Positions 27,833 to 37,586 of a stretch of DNA of 64,000 bases are shown piece by piece (positions within the stretch are counted from its first letter, which is position 1; each line of letters opens with the position of its first letter). The stretch is from an uncultured Sphingomonadales bacterium (GTDB lineage Bacteria; Pseudomonadota; Alphaproteobacteria; Sphingomonadales; Sphingomonadaceae), in contig CAIMDB010000022.1 in the NCBI GenBank assembly GCA_903839675.1, positions 168,877-232,876 on the forward strand. The letters run 5' to 3'. The notes below the pieces were generated by a model. That model was not told where the DNA came from. It worked only from the letters and a program-made list of their open reading frames with translations, and made no database searches. Made by a program: the position numbers and the translations under genes.

Positions 27833-29980
27833 ATGCGGCGTATATCGATGATGATCATATCTTTAGCGGCGACCGCCGCCACCGCGGGCACCATCCCCGG
27901 CCAGCCCAAGCCCGATTATCCGCACACCCGCAGCGACGGCATTGTGGAAACCCAGTTCGGGGAAAAGGTGGCAGACCCCTATCGCTGGCTTGAGAATGAC
28001 GTGCGTAACGACGCCGAAGTGCGCAACTGGGTGGATCAGCAGAACAAGCTTACGGGATTGTATTTGGAGACGCTGCCGGGTCGGGACATCTTTGCCTCCC
28101 GCCTGAAGCAGCTCTTTAATTTCCAGCGCATGGGCACGCCGCGCAAGGCGGGTGAGAATTATTTCTACACGCGCAATGATGGATTGCAGAACCAGTCGGT
28201 CCTGATGGTGCAGCAGGGGGTGAGCGGCACGCCAAAACTGCTGATTGATCCCAATGCCTGGGCCAAGGACGGCGCGACGGCGCTGGCCGAATGGCAGCCA
28301 TCTCCCAACGGACGCTATCTGGCCTATGCCGTGCAGGATGGCGGAACCGACTGGCGCACCTTGCGCGTCATTGATGCGGAGACGGGCGCTGCGCTTGAAG
28401 ATGACATCAAATGGGTCAAATTCTCCAATATTGCCTGGACGAAGGACAATAAGGGTTTCTTCTATTCGCGCTTTGCCGAGCCTAAGAAGGGCGCTGCCTT
28501 CCAGTCGCTCAACACCAATCAGCAGGTCTGGTATCACAAGATCGGAACGAAGCAGGCCGAAGATCGGCTTGTCTACCAAACGCCAGATCGGCCGCTGCTC
28601 GGCCATTCGGCGGAAGTCACGGATGACGGGCGCTACATCCTCATCACGTCGTCGGGCGGTACTGATGAGCGCTACGAACTGACCGTGGGTTCGCTCGACG
28701 CCAAGCAAGGCCTGAGCAAGGCTGTGAAGTTCAAGACGCTGGTTGGCGGGCTGGACTATGAATGGCAATTGGCGGGCTCGGTCGGGTCTACCTTCTATTT
28801 TCGCACCAACCGCGCCGCGCCGCGTGGGCAGATTGTGACGCTGAACGTTGAGAAGCCGCGTCTTGCGCCAACGACCGTCATTGCTCAGACCGGGGATGCA
28901 ATGGTCGGCGCCTCGCTCGTCGGCAACCGGCTGATCGTCGCCTATTTAGGGGATGCCCGGTCGGAAGCTGAATTGCGCGAATTGGACGGGCGTCTGGTGT
29001 CGACCATCCCGCTGCCCTCCATCGGGACGGCCGCTGGCTTTGGCGGGGCGGGCGGTGATCCCGAAACCTTCTACACCTTCTCCAGCTTTGCGGTCCCGCC
29101 TTCGGTCTATCGCTACAATACCGCCACCGGGAAGGCGGAGCTGTTCTTCCAGCCCAAGGTTGCGTTCGACCCTGCCGATTATGTGACCGATCAGGTCTTC
29201 TACACGTCAAAGGACGGCACCCGCATCCCGATGTACATCGTGAAGCGCAAGGATACGCCCGCGGGGGCGCCCACGATCCTTTACGGGTATGGCGGGTTCA
29301 ACATCTCGCAGACGCCCACTTTCGCGCCGACGCGTCTGGCCTGGCTGGAACAGGGTGGGGTGCTGGCCGTCGCCAATCTGCGTGGGGGCGGCGAATATGG
29401 GAAGGAATGGCACGATGCCGGCCGCCTCGCCCGTAAGCAGAATGTGTTCGATGATTTTATCGCGGCAGGCGATTATCTCATCGCCAATAACATCTCGGCT
29501 AAGGGCAAGCTGGCCATTGAGGGGCGTTCAAATGGCGGCTTATTGGTCGGCGCGGTCGTCAACCAGCGGCCGGATCTGTTTGCGGCCGCCATCCCCGCTG
29601 TGGGCGTAATGGACATGTTGCGCTTCAACCGCTTCACCGCTGGCCGCTATTGGGTCGATGATTATGGCGATCCGGCCAAGGAAGCGGATTTCAAAGTCCT
29701 CCGCGCTTATTCGCCCTATCACAACATCACGCCGGGTAAGGATTATCCCGCCATCCTCGTGACGACGGCAGACACCGATGACCGCGTCGTGCCGGGCCAT
29801 AGCTTCAAGTACACAGCGCAGCTGCAGGCGTCAGACATTGGCGCGAAGCCGCACCTCATCCGTATTGAAACGCGGGCAGGGCATGGCTCCGGCAAGCCGA
29901 CCGACAAGATCATTTCAGAAACGGCCGACCTTTGGTCGTTCGTTGCGAAATGGACAGGGTTGGAGGTGCGCCCGCGTTAA
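27833..29980 (+). CDS. prolyl oligopeptidase family serine peptidase (S9A)
   Basis: A 715-residue S9A peptidase with a signal peptide, so likely periplasmic. The N-terminal part (YPHTRSDGIVETQFG, DPYRWLEND) and a seven-bladed propeller (about residues 60-420) precede the alpha/beta hydrolase domain. The catalytic triad is visible: Ser566 in EGRSNGGLL, Asp in DTDDRVVPGHS, and His684 in RAGHGSG. It cleaves short peptides after proline. TAAGGAG precedes the ATG at 27833 with 9-base spacing. It is divergent from the DUF885 gene; both look peptidolytic. Confidence 0.94.
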   Translation: MRRISMMIISLAATAATAGTIPGQPKPDYPHTRSDGIVETQFGEKVADPYRWLENDVRNDAEVRNWVDQQNKLTGLYLETLPGRDIFASRLKQLFNFQRMGTPRKAGENYFYTRNDGLQNQSVLMVQQGVSGTPKLLIDPNAWAKDGATALAEWQPSPNGRYLAYAVQDGGTDWRTLRVIDAETGAALEDDIKWVKFSNIAWTKDNKGFFYSRFAEPKKGAAFQSLNTNQQVWYHKIGTKQAEDRLVYQTPDRPLLGHSAEVTDDGRYILITSSGGTDERYELTVGSLDAKQGLSKAVKFKTLVGGLDYEWQLAGSVGSTFYFRTNRAAPRGQIVTLNVEKPRLAPTTVIAQTGDAMVGASLVGNRLIVAYLGDARSEAELRELDGRLVSTIPLPSIGTAAGFGGAGGDPETFYTFSSFAVPPSVYRYNTATGKAELFFQPKVAFDPADYVTDQVFYTSKDGTRIPMYIVKRKDTPAGAPTILYGYGGFNISQTPTFAPTRLAWLEQGGVLAVANLRGGGEYGKEWHDAGRLARKQNVFDDFIAAGDYLIANNISAKGKLAIEGRSNGGLLVGAVVNQRPDLFAAAIPAVGVMDMLRFNRFTAGRYWVDDYGDPAKEADFKVLRAYSPYHNITPGKDYPAILVTTADTDDRVVPGHSFKYTAQLQASDIGAKPHLIRIETRAGHGSGKPTDKIISETADLWSFVAKWTGLEVRPR

Positions 29981-30106
29981 GCGCTTCGTGGCCGGAGCAA
30001 ATTCCTGAACCTGCGACTACAAACCGGTTCAGCAAGTTGTCATCGCGCGATTCGCATATTCGTCTCTGCCGACGCTTGATTGTCGGCCAAGTGATGGAGA
30101 CGATGT

Positions 30107-30691
30107 ATGAAGATGCTCTCAAAGGCCGCGCTGATGGCGACGTCGGGCGCGATGTTGGTCACGGCCCTGCCGGCCGATGCCCGGTCCTATCGCCGCCACC
30201 ATGACGGCATCAGCGCAGGCGATGTAATTGCCGGCGCGCTCATCATTGGTGGGATTGCCGCTGTCGCTTCTGCGGCGTCCTCGTCATCGCGTGATCGTTA
30301 TGATGATCGCTACCGGGATCGTGGCCGGGGTTGGGGTGATGATCGGGATGACGATCGGAATGGCTATGACAACAACGGCTATTCCAGCCGCAGTGCGGTT
30401 GAACAATGCGTTCAGGCCGCCCGCAGCGAAGCCAACCGTTATGGTGGCTGGGCACGGGTGACCGACGTGACGCGGATCGACCGTGTCCGAGGCGGCTATG
30501 AAGTTCGCGGTCGTCTGGTCGTCGAGGATCGCGGCTATCGCAACCGCAACTGGAGCAATGGCTGGGACCGCAATGATCGCTGGGGCAACCGCTATGACCG
30601 TTACAATGATGGTTATGACAAGGGGCGCTTTAGCTGCGTGACGCGCTTTGGACGCGTGGCGGATGTCGACCTCTCGGGCTTGCGCGGCTGA
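30107..30691 (+). CDS. secreted Asp/Arg/Tyr-rich protein of unknown function
   Basis: A 194-residue protein with a signal peptide (MKMLSKAALMATSGAMLVTALPADA). After a hydrophobic glycine/alanine stretch (residues 44-60) it has a low-complexity Asp-Arg-Gly-Tyr region (about 63-92). A folded part with two Cys follows (VEQCVQAARSEA and FSCVTRFGRVADVDLS), then a second Asn/Asp/Trp-rich repeat. Sphingomonads carry similar proteins annotated hypothetical. A GGAGA ribosome site fits ATG 30107. A strong terminator follows the gene. Confidence 0.72.
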   Translation: MKMLSKAALMATSGAMLVTALPADARSYRRHHDGISAGDVIAGALIIGGIAAVASAASSSSRDRYDDRYRDRGRGWGDDRDDDRNGYDNNGYSSRSAVEQCVQAARSEANRYGGWARVTDVTRIDRVRGGYEVRGRLVVEDRGYRNRNWSNGWDRNDRWGNRYDRYNDGYDKGRFSCVTRFGRVADVDLSGLRG

Positions 30692-30697
30692 TTTGTG

Positions 30698-30732
30698 AAG
30701 GACCGGTCCGAAAGGGCCGGTCCTTTCCGCTT
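30698..30732 (+). terminator. Rho-independent terminator after the 30107 gene
   Basis: AAGGACCGG (30698-30706) pairs perfectly with CCGGTCCTT (30717-30725) across a 10-base loop (TCCGAAAGGG). TTCCGCTTTT follows. It lies 6 bases after the stop codon. Confidence 0.8.
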
Positions 30733-30782
30733 TTGGGCCTGACAAACTGGACAGCGGGCGGCGCGCTCTTTATCGGCCCGTC

Positions 30783-32354
30783 ATGACCGTCCAGCCCTCC
30801 GATTCCATCCTCATTGTCGATTTTGGCAGCCAGGTGACCCAGCTGATCGCACGCCGCGTGCGCGAAGCGGGCGTTTACAGCGAAATCGCGCCGTTCACTT
30901 CCGCTGAAGCAGCCTTTCACCGGATGCAGCCCAAGGGCATCATCCTGTCGGGTTCACCTGCCAGTGTGCCGGAGGACGGCAGCCCGCGCGCGCCTCAGGT
31001 GCTGTTTGACAGCGGCGTTCCCATCCTCGGCATTTGTTATGGCCAGCAGGTCATGTCGCACCAGCTGGGTGGCGAAGTACGGCCCGGGCATGAAACGGGG
31101 GACGGCGGCGAATTTGGCCGTGCGTTCCTGACCGTGACGGAAAACTGCCCCCTGTTCGATGGCCTTTGGGCTGTGGGAGAACGGCATCAGGTGTGGATGA
31201 GCCACGGTGACAAAGTCACGCGTTTCGCGCCCGGCTTCAACATCGTCGCCATCAGCGACGGCGCGCCCTTTGCCGTGATCGCGGACGAAGAACGCAAATA
31301 TTACGGCACCCAGTTCCATCCGGAGGTCGTTCACACGCCCGATGGTGCAAAGCTGATCGCCAATTTCGCACATAAGGTCTGCGGCCTGTCGGGCGATTGG
31401 ACGATGGCTGAATTCCGCGCGACCAAAATTGCGGAAATCCGCAAGCAGGTCGGAAGCGGTCGCGTGATCTGTGGCTTGTCCGGCGGCGTTGACTCCTCCG
31501 TGGCCGCGATCCTGATCCACGAAGCCATTGGCGACCAACTGACCTGTGTATTCGTGGACCATGGCCTGCTCCGCAAGGATGAGCGCGGGCAGGTTGAGAC
31601 CATGTTCCGCGATCACTACAACATCCCGCTCGTCGTCGTGGACGCAGAAGATCGTTTCATGGCGGGACTTGCAGGACTGACCGACCCCGAAAAGAAGCGC
31701 AAATTCATCGGTGCCGAATTCATCAATGTTTTTGAGGAAGAGGCCAAAAAGATCGGTGGGGCTGATTTCCTCGCACAGGGCACGCTCTATCCCGACGTCA
31801 TTGAATCGGTGTCGTTCACGGGTGGCCCTAGCGTCACTATCAAGAGCCATCACAATGTCGGCGGCTTGCCCGCGCGCATGAACATGAAGCTCGTTGAGCC
31901 GCTGCGTGAACTCTTTAAGGATGAAGTCCGCGCGCTGGGCCGTGAACTGGGCCTGCCGGATATCTTCGTGGGGCGTCATCCGTTCCCCGGACCCGGTCTT
32001 GCCATCCGCATCCCCGGCGAAGTCACCAAGGAGCGCTGCGATATTTTGCGCAAAGCGGACGCCATCTACCTTGAAGAAATCCGCAATGCGGGCCTCTATG
32101 ACGCGATTTGGCAGGCATTCGCGGTGCTTCTGCCCGTGCGGACAGTCGGCGTCATGGGTGATCATCGCACCTACGACAATGTCTGCGCTTTGCGTGCTGT
32201 GACCAGCACGGACGGGATGACGGCAGATATCTATCCGTTCGACAGCCATTTCCTCAGCAGCGTCGCGACGCGCATCGTCAACGAAGTGCAGGGCATCAAC
32301 CGCGTGGTTTATGACTATACGTCTAAACCGCCCGGCACGATCGAGTGGGAGTGA
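30783..32354 (+). CDS. guaA: GMP synthase (glutamine-hydrolysing)
   Basis: A 523-residue GuaA converting XMP to GMP. The class I amidotransferase domain (residues 1-200) shows the nucleophile in GICYGQQVM and the His-Glu pair in QFHPEV. The ATP-pyrophosphatase domain has the P-loop LSGGVDSSV (about residue 236). The dimerisation domain ends in [13 protein letters not shown], the universal C-terminus of GuaA. Its stop overlaps the next gene's GTG start. Confidence 0.98.
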   Translation: MTVQPSDSILIVDFGSQVTQLIARRVREAGVYSEIAPFTSAEAAFHRMQPKGIILSGSPASVPEDGSPRAPQVLFDSGVPILGICYGQQVMSHQLGGEVRPGHETGDGGEFGRAFLTVTENCPLFDGLWAVGERHQVWMSHGDKVTRFAPGFNIVAISDGAPFAVIADEERKYYGTQFHPEVVHTPDGAKLIANFAHKVCGLSGDWTMAEFRATKIAEIRKQVGSGRVICGLSGGVDSSVAAILIHEAIGDQLTCVFVDHGLLRKDERGQVETMFRDHYNIPLVVVDAEDRFMAGLAGLTDPEKKRKFIGAEFINVFEEEAKKIGGADFLAQGTLYPDVIESVSFTGGPSVTIKSHHNVGGLPARMNMKLVEPLRELFKDEVRALGRELGLPDIFVGRHPFPGPGLAIRIPGEVTKERCDILRKADAIYLEEIRNAGLYDAIWQAFAVLLPVRTVGVMGDHRTYDNVCALRAVTSTDGMTADIYPFDSHFLSSVATRIVNEVQGINRVVYDYTSKPPGTIEWE

Positions 32355-32767
32355 GGGGCATCGCCGAGACTGCGGTTTCGGCTGATACCGAAGCGCTTGT
32401 TGCGCTGTGGGATTTGTGTGGCCTAACACGTCCTTGGAATGACCCGCGCGCCGATATCGCGCTCGCTTTGGAAACACTGACGTCGGACATTCTCATCATT
32501 CGGCGTGAGGCGGAGATCGTTGCCTCGGCGGTGGTCGGTTTCGATGGGCATCGTGGCTGGGTCTATTATCTTGCTGTCGCGCCAAAATGCCGCAAAGCCG
32601 GGCTTGGAAGGACGATGATGGCTGCTTGCGAGGGCTGGCTGCGAGAACGGGGAAGCCCGAAGATCCAATTTATGGTCCGGGATGACAATGCGGCAGCGCT
32701 CGGCTTTTATGAGAGCCTTGGCTATGAGCGTCAGGCGGTGGTCACGTTGGGCCGCCGTTTGGATTGA
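32351..32767 (+). CDS. GNAT-family N-acetyltransferase (YpeA-like)
   Basis: A 138-residue GCN5-type acetyltransferase. The acetyl-CoA motif A is [16 protein letters not shown] (about residues 79-94), with motif B near [16 protein letters not shown]. The overall pattern resembles YpeA. Substrate unknown. I start at GTG 32351, which overlaps the guaA stop (GTGA); GTG 32345 gives two extra residues. A GC-rich hairpin (32766-32782) follows the stop. Confidence 0.85.
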   Translation: MRGIAETAVSADTEALVALWDLCGLTRPWNDPRADIALALETLTSDILIIRREAEIVASAVVGFDGHRGWVYYLAVAPKCRKAGLGRTMMAACEGWLRERGSPKIQFMVRDDNAAALGFYESLGYERQAVVTLGRRLD

Positions 32768-32918
32768 GGCGCCTCGCGCCTCTCCACTTCCTTCCGCGAT
32801 CCCATCAGCGCGGATTAGGCGCGAGAGGGAGACTGGGCGGAATGTGGATGTAAATGTTCCGAGCACCAGCTAGGGTCTGCGGATCAGTTTACTCATGAAA
32901 CCCATGTGAAGGGGCGAT

Positions 32919-33266
32919 ATGCCAATTACACTCTACGGAATTCCCAATTGCGACACCGTCAAGAAGGCGCGCACATGGCTAACGGCCAAAAATTTGGAGC
33001 ATGATTTCCACGACTTTAAAAAATCGTGGGTCGATGAAGCGCACCTGTCGCGCTGGTGCGATGCGCTGGGCTGGGAAAAGGTCCTCAACAAAGCGGGCAC
33101 AACTTTCAAGAAGTTGGCAGATGGCGACAAGACCAATCTGAATCAGACCAAGGCCATTGCGCTGATGCTGGCCCAGCCATCAATGATCAAGCGGCCGATT
33201 GTGGAACATCCCGGCGGCTTGTTGATCGGATTTAAGGCTGACGAATGGAGCGCAGCACTTAGCTAG
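32919..33266 (+). CDS. ArsC/Spx-like protein (YffB family)
   Basis: A 115-residue ArsC-fold protein. It opens with ITLYGIPNCDTVKKA, which puts the single active-site-like Cys at residue 10, and ends with KRPIVEHPGGLLIGF, the ArsC-family signature. Members of the YffB branch have glutathione-dependent thiol or arsenate-reductase-like activity, but arsenate reduction is not shown for most. GAAGGGGCG precedes the ATG. No ars genes are nearby, so an arsenic role is unlikely. Confidence 0.88.
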   Translation: MPITLYGIPNCDTVKKARTWLTAKNLEHDFHDFKKSWVDEAHLSRWCDALGWEKVLNKAGTTFKKLADGDKTNLNQTKAIALMLAQPSMIKRPIVEHPGGLLIGFKADEWSAALS

Positions 33267-33297
33267 GCCTAGCCAGATCGCCTTCGTTCAAGCCATC

Positions 33298-34395
33298 TCA
33301 GCTACGACGAAGGCGGTCTTCAAAGGGCTCAGCAAGCTTGCCTGACAATTTCCACAGGCCGATGGTCATTGCCGCACCCACGATGCCGTCGGTTGCATAA
33401 TGCCAACCGAGGTAGATGGAGCCGATCCAGATAAGGACGGCATAGGCTGTCATAGCCCAGCCAATCCAGCGATGCATAACAAAGCCGCCAATCGCGAACA
33501 GCGTCGCCATAGCGACGTGAACGGACGGCATCGCGGAAATGCCGAAACCGGGCACATAAATGCCCTGAATATATCGATTGAGCAGCGACACATGCCCCAT
33601 TGGCGTCGCCAGCTTGCTGCCGGCCAGTTCGGCCAGTTGGCCAAGTTCAACGATACGGTCGTGCAGCATAGAGAAGCTGTGATCCGGGCCGACGAGGTGG
33701 GGATAGTACATTGGGCCAGCCGAGGCGAGCAGCCAGGCTGCGACGCCGCCGATGAGCAACCAGACACCAATCCAGCAACCGATCAGGCGGGCGCGAACCG
33801 CAGGGTCTTTGACGATGGCGGCCCAGATCACCGGGCAGGCCATCAGGATGACAGCCCAAATGGTGTAAGCGCGGTCGACCAAAATCGTGAACCAGACCGA
33901 ACCAAACAGGCCATGCAGAATGACCCAAGGGTCCTGCCCGGCGAAGAGGAAACGATCAACCGCTGCGAGAGCAGGGTCGAACGGAAAGCCCTGCGCCTTC
34001 AATATGTACTGCTTGAACATGCCGTAGACAGGGATAGCTAGGCTTGTGGCCATCGCAGTGCCCAGCATCCAGGGCAGGCGGGCGTGGACGGCGTCTTCAT
34101 CAATGCCAAAGGCGCGCTCAACCCCTGTCACCAGCATCCAAACAACAGATCCAGTTATCAGCGGCAGAAAGGCGTAGGCCGATATTCCTACGCCGATGGC
34201 GGGCAGTGGAACGGGTGTCAGAATGAACAGCAGCATGCCGGCCAAAGCGACAAAACCGAGTAACGACAGAAGAAAGCTCGCCTCAAGCGCAGGAACGGTC
34301 AGGAGCGCGCGAAGCAGGCGGGCTGCGGAGAATCGGGGAAGAGTGGGTTCTATCTGCACGTTTTGCAGCACGGAAGAACGATGCAAATCCGTCAT
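33298..34395 (-). CDS. PAP2-superfamily membrane phosphatase / phosphotransferase (Aur1-like)
   Basis: A 365-residue inner-membrane protein with about six to seven hydrophobic segments. The PAP2 motifs are late in the sequence: MPSVHVA (motif 2, about residues 288-294) and YLGWHYATDGIVG (motif 3, about 325-337). The spacing and the xLGxHYxxD form resemble the PAP2_3/inositol phosphorylceramide synthase (Aur1) branch more than simple acid phosphatases. Because sphingomonads make sphingolipids, transfer of a head group is a possible role but is only inferred. Divergent from panB. Confidence 0.75.
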   Translation of the reverse strand: MTDLHRSSVLQNVQIEPTLPRFSAARLLRALLTVPALEASFLLSLLGFVALAGMLLFILTPVPLPAIGVGISAYAFLPLITGSVVWMLVTGVERAFGIDEDAVHARLPWMLGTAMATSLAIPVYGMFKQYILKAQGFPFDPALAAVDRFLFAGQDPWVILHGLFGSVWFTILVDRAYTIWAVILMACPVIWAAIVKDPAVRARLIGCWIGVWLLIGGVAAWLLASAGPMYYPHLVGPDHSFSMLHDRIVELGQLAELAGSKLATPMGHVSLLNRYIQGIYVPGFGISAMPSVHVAMATLFAIGGFVMHRWIGWAMTAYAVLIWIGSIYLGWHYATDGIVGAAMTIGLWKLSGKLAEPFEDRLRRS

Positions 34396-34590
34396 TTTCG
34401 CGGAAAGAGCCCCCTGAAATCCCGTAAAACGTGCGGTGATTGGTTGATTGTGACAGTCTTATTACGGTCCCGTATCGATTTTGCTGCAATGCGGCAAGGA
34501 TTTGTCGTAAAATTGTCACAAGAAGACCGGCGGCGGCGCTATTTGAAGAGAGCGCTTCAATCTGACGTTGCACCGGCGTAAGGAGCAGCG

Positions 34591-35454
34591 ATGTCTACGA
34601 CCTCCACAACCCTGACGCTTGATACATCCACCAGTCGCGCGAACCCGACGCCGACGCCGATGAAGCGGCTGACCGTGCCGACGATCCGACAGCGCAAGGG
34701 CGGGGAGCCTTTGGTTATGCTGACGGCCTACACCGTCCGCATGGCGCAGATCCTCGATCCGCACTGTGATCTGCTGTTGGTCGGAGATTCGCTGGGTCAG
34801 GTCATTTACGGCTTGCCGCACACAGTGGCCGTGACGATGGAAATGATGGCCCTTCACGGCGCCGCCGTGGTGCGCGGGAGCTATCATGCCGCCGTCATCG
34901 TCGACATGCCCTTTGGCAGCTACGAAGCCTCCCCAGAACAGGCCTTCAAAAATGCGTCCGAGTTGCTCAAGCAGACCGGGGCTGCGGGCATCAAGATTGA
35001 GGGCGGCAAGGTGCTGGCGCCGACGGTGGAGTTCCTCACGTCGCGCGGCATTCCAGTAATGTCCCATGTCGGTCTCACGCCGCAGGCCGTGAACATCCTT
35101 GGTGGCTATGGTGTGCGCGGGAAAAGCGATGAGGAAGCCAAGGCCATCGTCGAAGACGCAATTGCCATGTCGGATGCCGGTGCCTTCGCCATGGTGATTG
35201 AAGGCGTTCTGGAGCCCATCGCGATTGAGATTACCCAGAAGGTCAAGTGCCCGACCATCGGCATTGGCGCCTCCGCGCAATGCGACGGGCAGGTGCTTGT
35301 GACCGAAGATATGTTGGGTCTGTTTGAGCGTACGCCGAAGTTCGTGAAGCGCTATGGCGGCATGCACAGCTTTGTTGCCGAAGCGGTTGAGCAATATGCC
35401 AAGGAAGTGCGCAGCCGCAGCTTCCCCGGCCCGGAACAGATCTACAAAGCTTGA
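34591..35454 (+). CDS. panB: 3-methyl-2-oxobutanoate hydroxymethyltransferase
   Basis: A 287-residue PanB, the first step of pantothenate synthesis from alpha-ketoisovalerate. Clear signatures: MLTAYTVRMAQILDPHCDLLLVGDSLGQV (metal and substrate site), GAAGIKIEGG, MSHVGLTPQ and GIGASAQCDGQVLV. TAAGGAG precedes the ATG. The 195-bp upstream gap is shared with the divergent PAP2 gene and should hold both promoters; it contains TTGTGACAG and TTGTCACAA, related palindromic bases of unknown meaning. Confidence 0.97.
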   Translation: MSTTSTTLTLDTSTSRANPTPTPMKRLTVPTIRQRKGGEPLVMLTAYTVRMAQILDPHCDLLLVGDSLGQVIYGLPHTVAVTMEMMALHGAAVVRGSYHAAVIVDMPFGSYEASPEQAFKNASELLKQTGAAGIKIEGGKVLAPTVEFLTSRGIPVMSHVGLTPQAVNILGGYGVRGKSDEEAKAIVEDAIAMSDAGAFAMVIEGVLEPIAIEITQKVKCPTIGIGASAQCDGQVLVTEDMLGLFERTPKFVKRYGGMHSFVAEAVEQYAKEVRSRSFPGPEQIYKA

Positions 35455-35528
35455 CCCGCGCGTAGGCGCTTCCCCTCTGCCCAGAGCGCGGCTAAGGGAA
35501 GCTAAGCTTTGCTCCAGGGAGATACGTT

Positions 35529-36233
35529 TTGGCGCTGCCGCCCATCAATACGACCGAAGACAGCTTCCTAAGGGAAGTGGATGAGGAGCTTCGCCGCGAT
35601 CAGCTGACAGGGTTCTGGAAGCGCTATGGTCGTTGGATCATCGCTGGCATCGGCCTTGGGCTTGCGGCTTTGGCGGGATGGCTTGTCTGGCAGGATCGGC
35701 AGTTTAAGGCGGCCAGCTTGGAGAGCGAACAGCTGGATGATGCGCTGCGCAAGGCAACAGCGGGCAATGATGCGGGGACGCGCAAGGCGCTGGCACCGCT
35801 CATAGCATCCCCAAATGAAGGCTATCGCGCGACGGCAATGCTGACAGATGCCGCACTTCTGCTTCAGAAGCGCGATCTTGAGGGCGCGGCCAAGCTCTAT
35901 GGTCAGATTGCCAAGGATCAGGGCATTCCCGCGCCATGGCGTGATCTCGCGCTCGTGCGCCAGACCTCTGTGCAATATGACCGCTTGGCGCCGGACGAAG
36001 TTATTACGCGCCTCTCCCCGCTCGCCATCAAGGGTAACCCCTGGTTTGGCAGCGCCGGTGAAATGGTGGCGATCGCTTACTTGAAAAAGAACCGCGTTCA
36101 GCCTGCAGCAAAGATGTTTGCGGATATTGCGGCGGATGAAAATGTCCCCGAAACGATCCGCGGTCGCGCAGCCAATATGGCGGCTTCGCTCAATGCGCGC
36201 GTGACGGGCGCTGCAAATCAAGGAAAACAATGA
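35529..36233 (+). CDS. YfgM-like tetratricopeptide membrane protein
   Basis: A 234-residue protein with a cytoplasmic N-terminus (about 33 residues, with FLREVDEELRRDQL), one membrane helix (WIIAGIGLGLAALAGWLVW) and a periplasmic TPR_21-type helical domain. YfgM in E. coli is a partner of the SecYEG translocon and PpiD; its gene also lies beside bamB and der there, as here. The start is TTG with AGGGAGA upstream. Its stop overlaps the bamB start (ATGA). Confidence 0.88.
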   Translation: MALPPINTTEDSFLREVDEELRRDQLTGFWKRYGRWIIAGIGLGLAALAGWLVWQDRQFKAASLESEQLDDALRKATAGNDAGTRKALAPLIASPNEGYRATAMLTDAALLLQKRDLEGAAKLYGQIAKDQGIPAPWRDLALVRQTSVQYDRLAPDEVITRLSPLAIKGNPWFGSAGEMVAIAYLKKNRVQPAAKMFADIAADENVPETIRGRAANMAASLNARVTGAANQGKQ

Positions 36234-37573
36234 TGAAAAGACTGTCGGGCAAATTCGGCAGGGCGCTGATCCTCGCGCCTGTCCTACTGGCAGTGGCTGG
36301 TTGCGGCGTGTTCGGCGGCGGCTCCAAGAAGCCCAAGACCCCTGTTTTGGGCCAACGCGTTGCTATCCTGACTTCAGAGGCCGCAGCAGAGCCGGATCCC
36401 GCGCTTGCGGATGTCTCGGTACTTTTGCCGCCCGCTCAGGCCAATGACAGTTGGGCGCAGCCAGGCGGCAATGGCGCCAAGTCGATGGAGCACCTCGCAT
36501 TGCCGCAGGCGATTGGACAGGCTTGGTCTGTCTCGATCAGCGGCACGAGCAAAAAGGTACGTTTGGCATCGCCTCCTGTTGTCTCGGCAGGCCGCATCTA
36601 CGTGATGGACACCGCGGCGCGCGTTCATGCTTTTGATGCGAAATCCGGCAAGGATATCTGGACTGTCAGCTTTGGTGTCGACGGCAAGGACCGCAAGGCT
36701 GCCTGGGGCGGCGGCGTGAGCGTCGAGGGCGACGTTTTGTATGCGACCAACGGTCTTGGCGATGTGGCTGCGCTCAAAGCCGCTGACGGCAGTGTCATTT
36801 GGAAAAAGCGTCCGGGTGGTCCGCTTCGCGGCGCGCCTTCGTTCGGCAATGGCAATGTCTATGCCATGAGCTCCGACAACCAGATCTTCGCCTTAAAGGC
36901 GAGCGACGGATCGGTGGAATGGACTGAGGCCGGAGCGACGGAATTGACCGGGGTCTTTGGTGTGGCAGCGCCTGCAATCGCGCAGGGCACCGTGGTTGCT
37001 GGCTTCTCATCAGGTGAACTCAACGCCTATCGCTATGAAAACGGTCGTGTCCTCTGGGCAGACGCCCTGACCCGCACGAGCATTTCGACATCCGTGTCGG
37101 CTCTATCTGACATTGACGCGAGCCCGGTCATTGATCGCGGTCGTGTGTTTGCGGTGGGTAAGGGCGGCCGCATGGTCAGCCTTGAACTGGTCACGGGTCA
37201 GCGCCTTTGGGAAATCAACGTTGGCGGCATTTCAACGCCTTGGGTCGCTGGTGAATGGGTATTTGTTGTCACAGACGATGCCCGCCTGCTGTGCATCGCG
37301 CGCGGCAGCGGCAAGGTGCGTTGGGCAACCCAGCTTCCCCGCTACCGCAAGGAAGCAAAGAAGAAGGACCCGATCAGCTGGTCGGGCCCCGTTCTCGCAG
37401 GCGACCGCTTGATTCTTGCCAGCTCGCAGGGGCAGTTGGTTAATGTGTCGCCCGCAGATGGAACGGTGCAGTCAACGACAAAGGCGGGTGGCCCCGTGCT
37501 GCTGTCGCCCTTGGTAGCGGACGGTACACTGTTCATTCTCACAAATGACGGTCGCCTGACCGCCTGGCGTTAA
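36230..37573 (+). CDS. bamB: outer-membrane assembly lipoprotein BamB
   Basis: A 447-residue lipoprotein with signal and lipobox VAGC (Cys25). The body is a beta-propeller of PQQ-like repeats, seen as recurring motifs such as GRIYVMDTAARVHAFDAKSGK, GDVLYATNGLGDVAAL, GNVYAMSSDNQIFAL and VFAVGKGGRMVSL. BamB is part of the BAM complex inserting beta-barrel proteins in the outer membrane. It is coupled to the YfgM-like gene upstream, with der 13 bases after its stop. Confidence 0.94.
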   Translation: MMKRLSGKFGRALILAPVLLAVAGCGVFGGGSKKPKTPVLGQRVAILTSEAAAEPDPALADVSVLLPPAQANDSWAQPGGNGAKSMEHLALPQAIGQAWSVSISGTSKKVRLASPPVVSAGRIYVMDTAARVHAFDAKSGKDIWTVSFGVDGKDRKAAWGGGVSVEGDVLYATNGLGDVAALKAADGSVIWKKRPGGPLRGAPSFGNGNVYAMSSDNQIFALKASDGSVEWTEAGATELTGVFGVAAPAIAQGTVVAGFSSGELNAYRYENGRVLWADALTRTSISTSVSALSDIDASPVIDRGRVFAVGKGGRMVSLELVTGQRLWEINVGGISTPWVAGEWVFVVTDDARLLCIARGSGKVRWATQLPRYRKEAKKKDPISWSGPVLAGDRLILASSQGQLVNVSPADGTVQSTTKAGGPVLLSPLVADGTLFILTNDGRLTAWR

Positions 37574-37586
37574 GGGAGCTTTGGAG

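Noticed and set aside
30954..32477. 507-codon open frame antisense to guaA
   Set aside because: guaA is unmistakable and the antisense product has no domain or start signal.
32766..32782. GAGGCGC/GCGCCTC hairpin after the GNAT gene as a terminator
   Set aside because: The stem is good but has a 3-base loop and no T tract; not called as a terminator.
32919..33266. ArsC-like gene as part of an arsenic resistance locus
   Set aside because: It has the YffB-type sequence and no ars neighbours.
34440..34530. TTGTGACAG and TTGTCACAA in the panB/PAP2 gap as an operator
   Set aside because: Only two imperfectly related sites with no matching regulator nearby; noted but not called.
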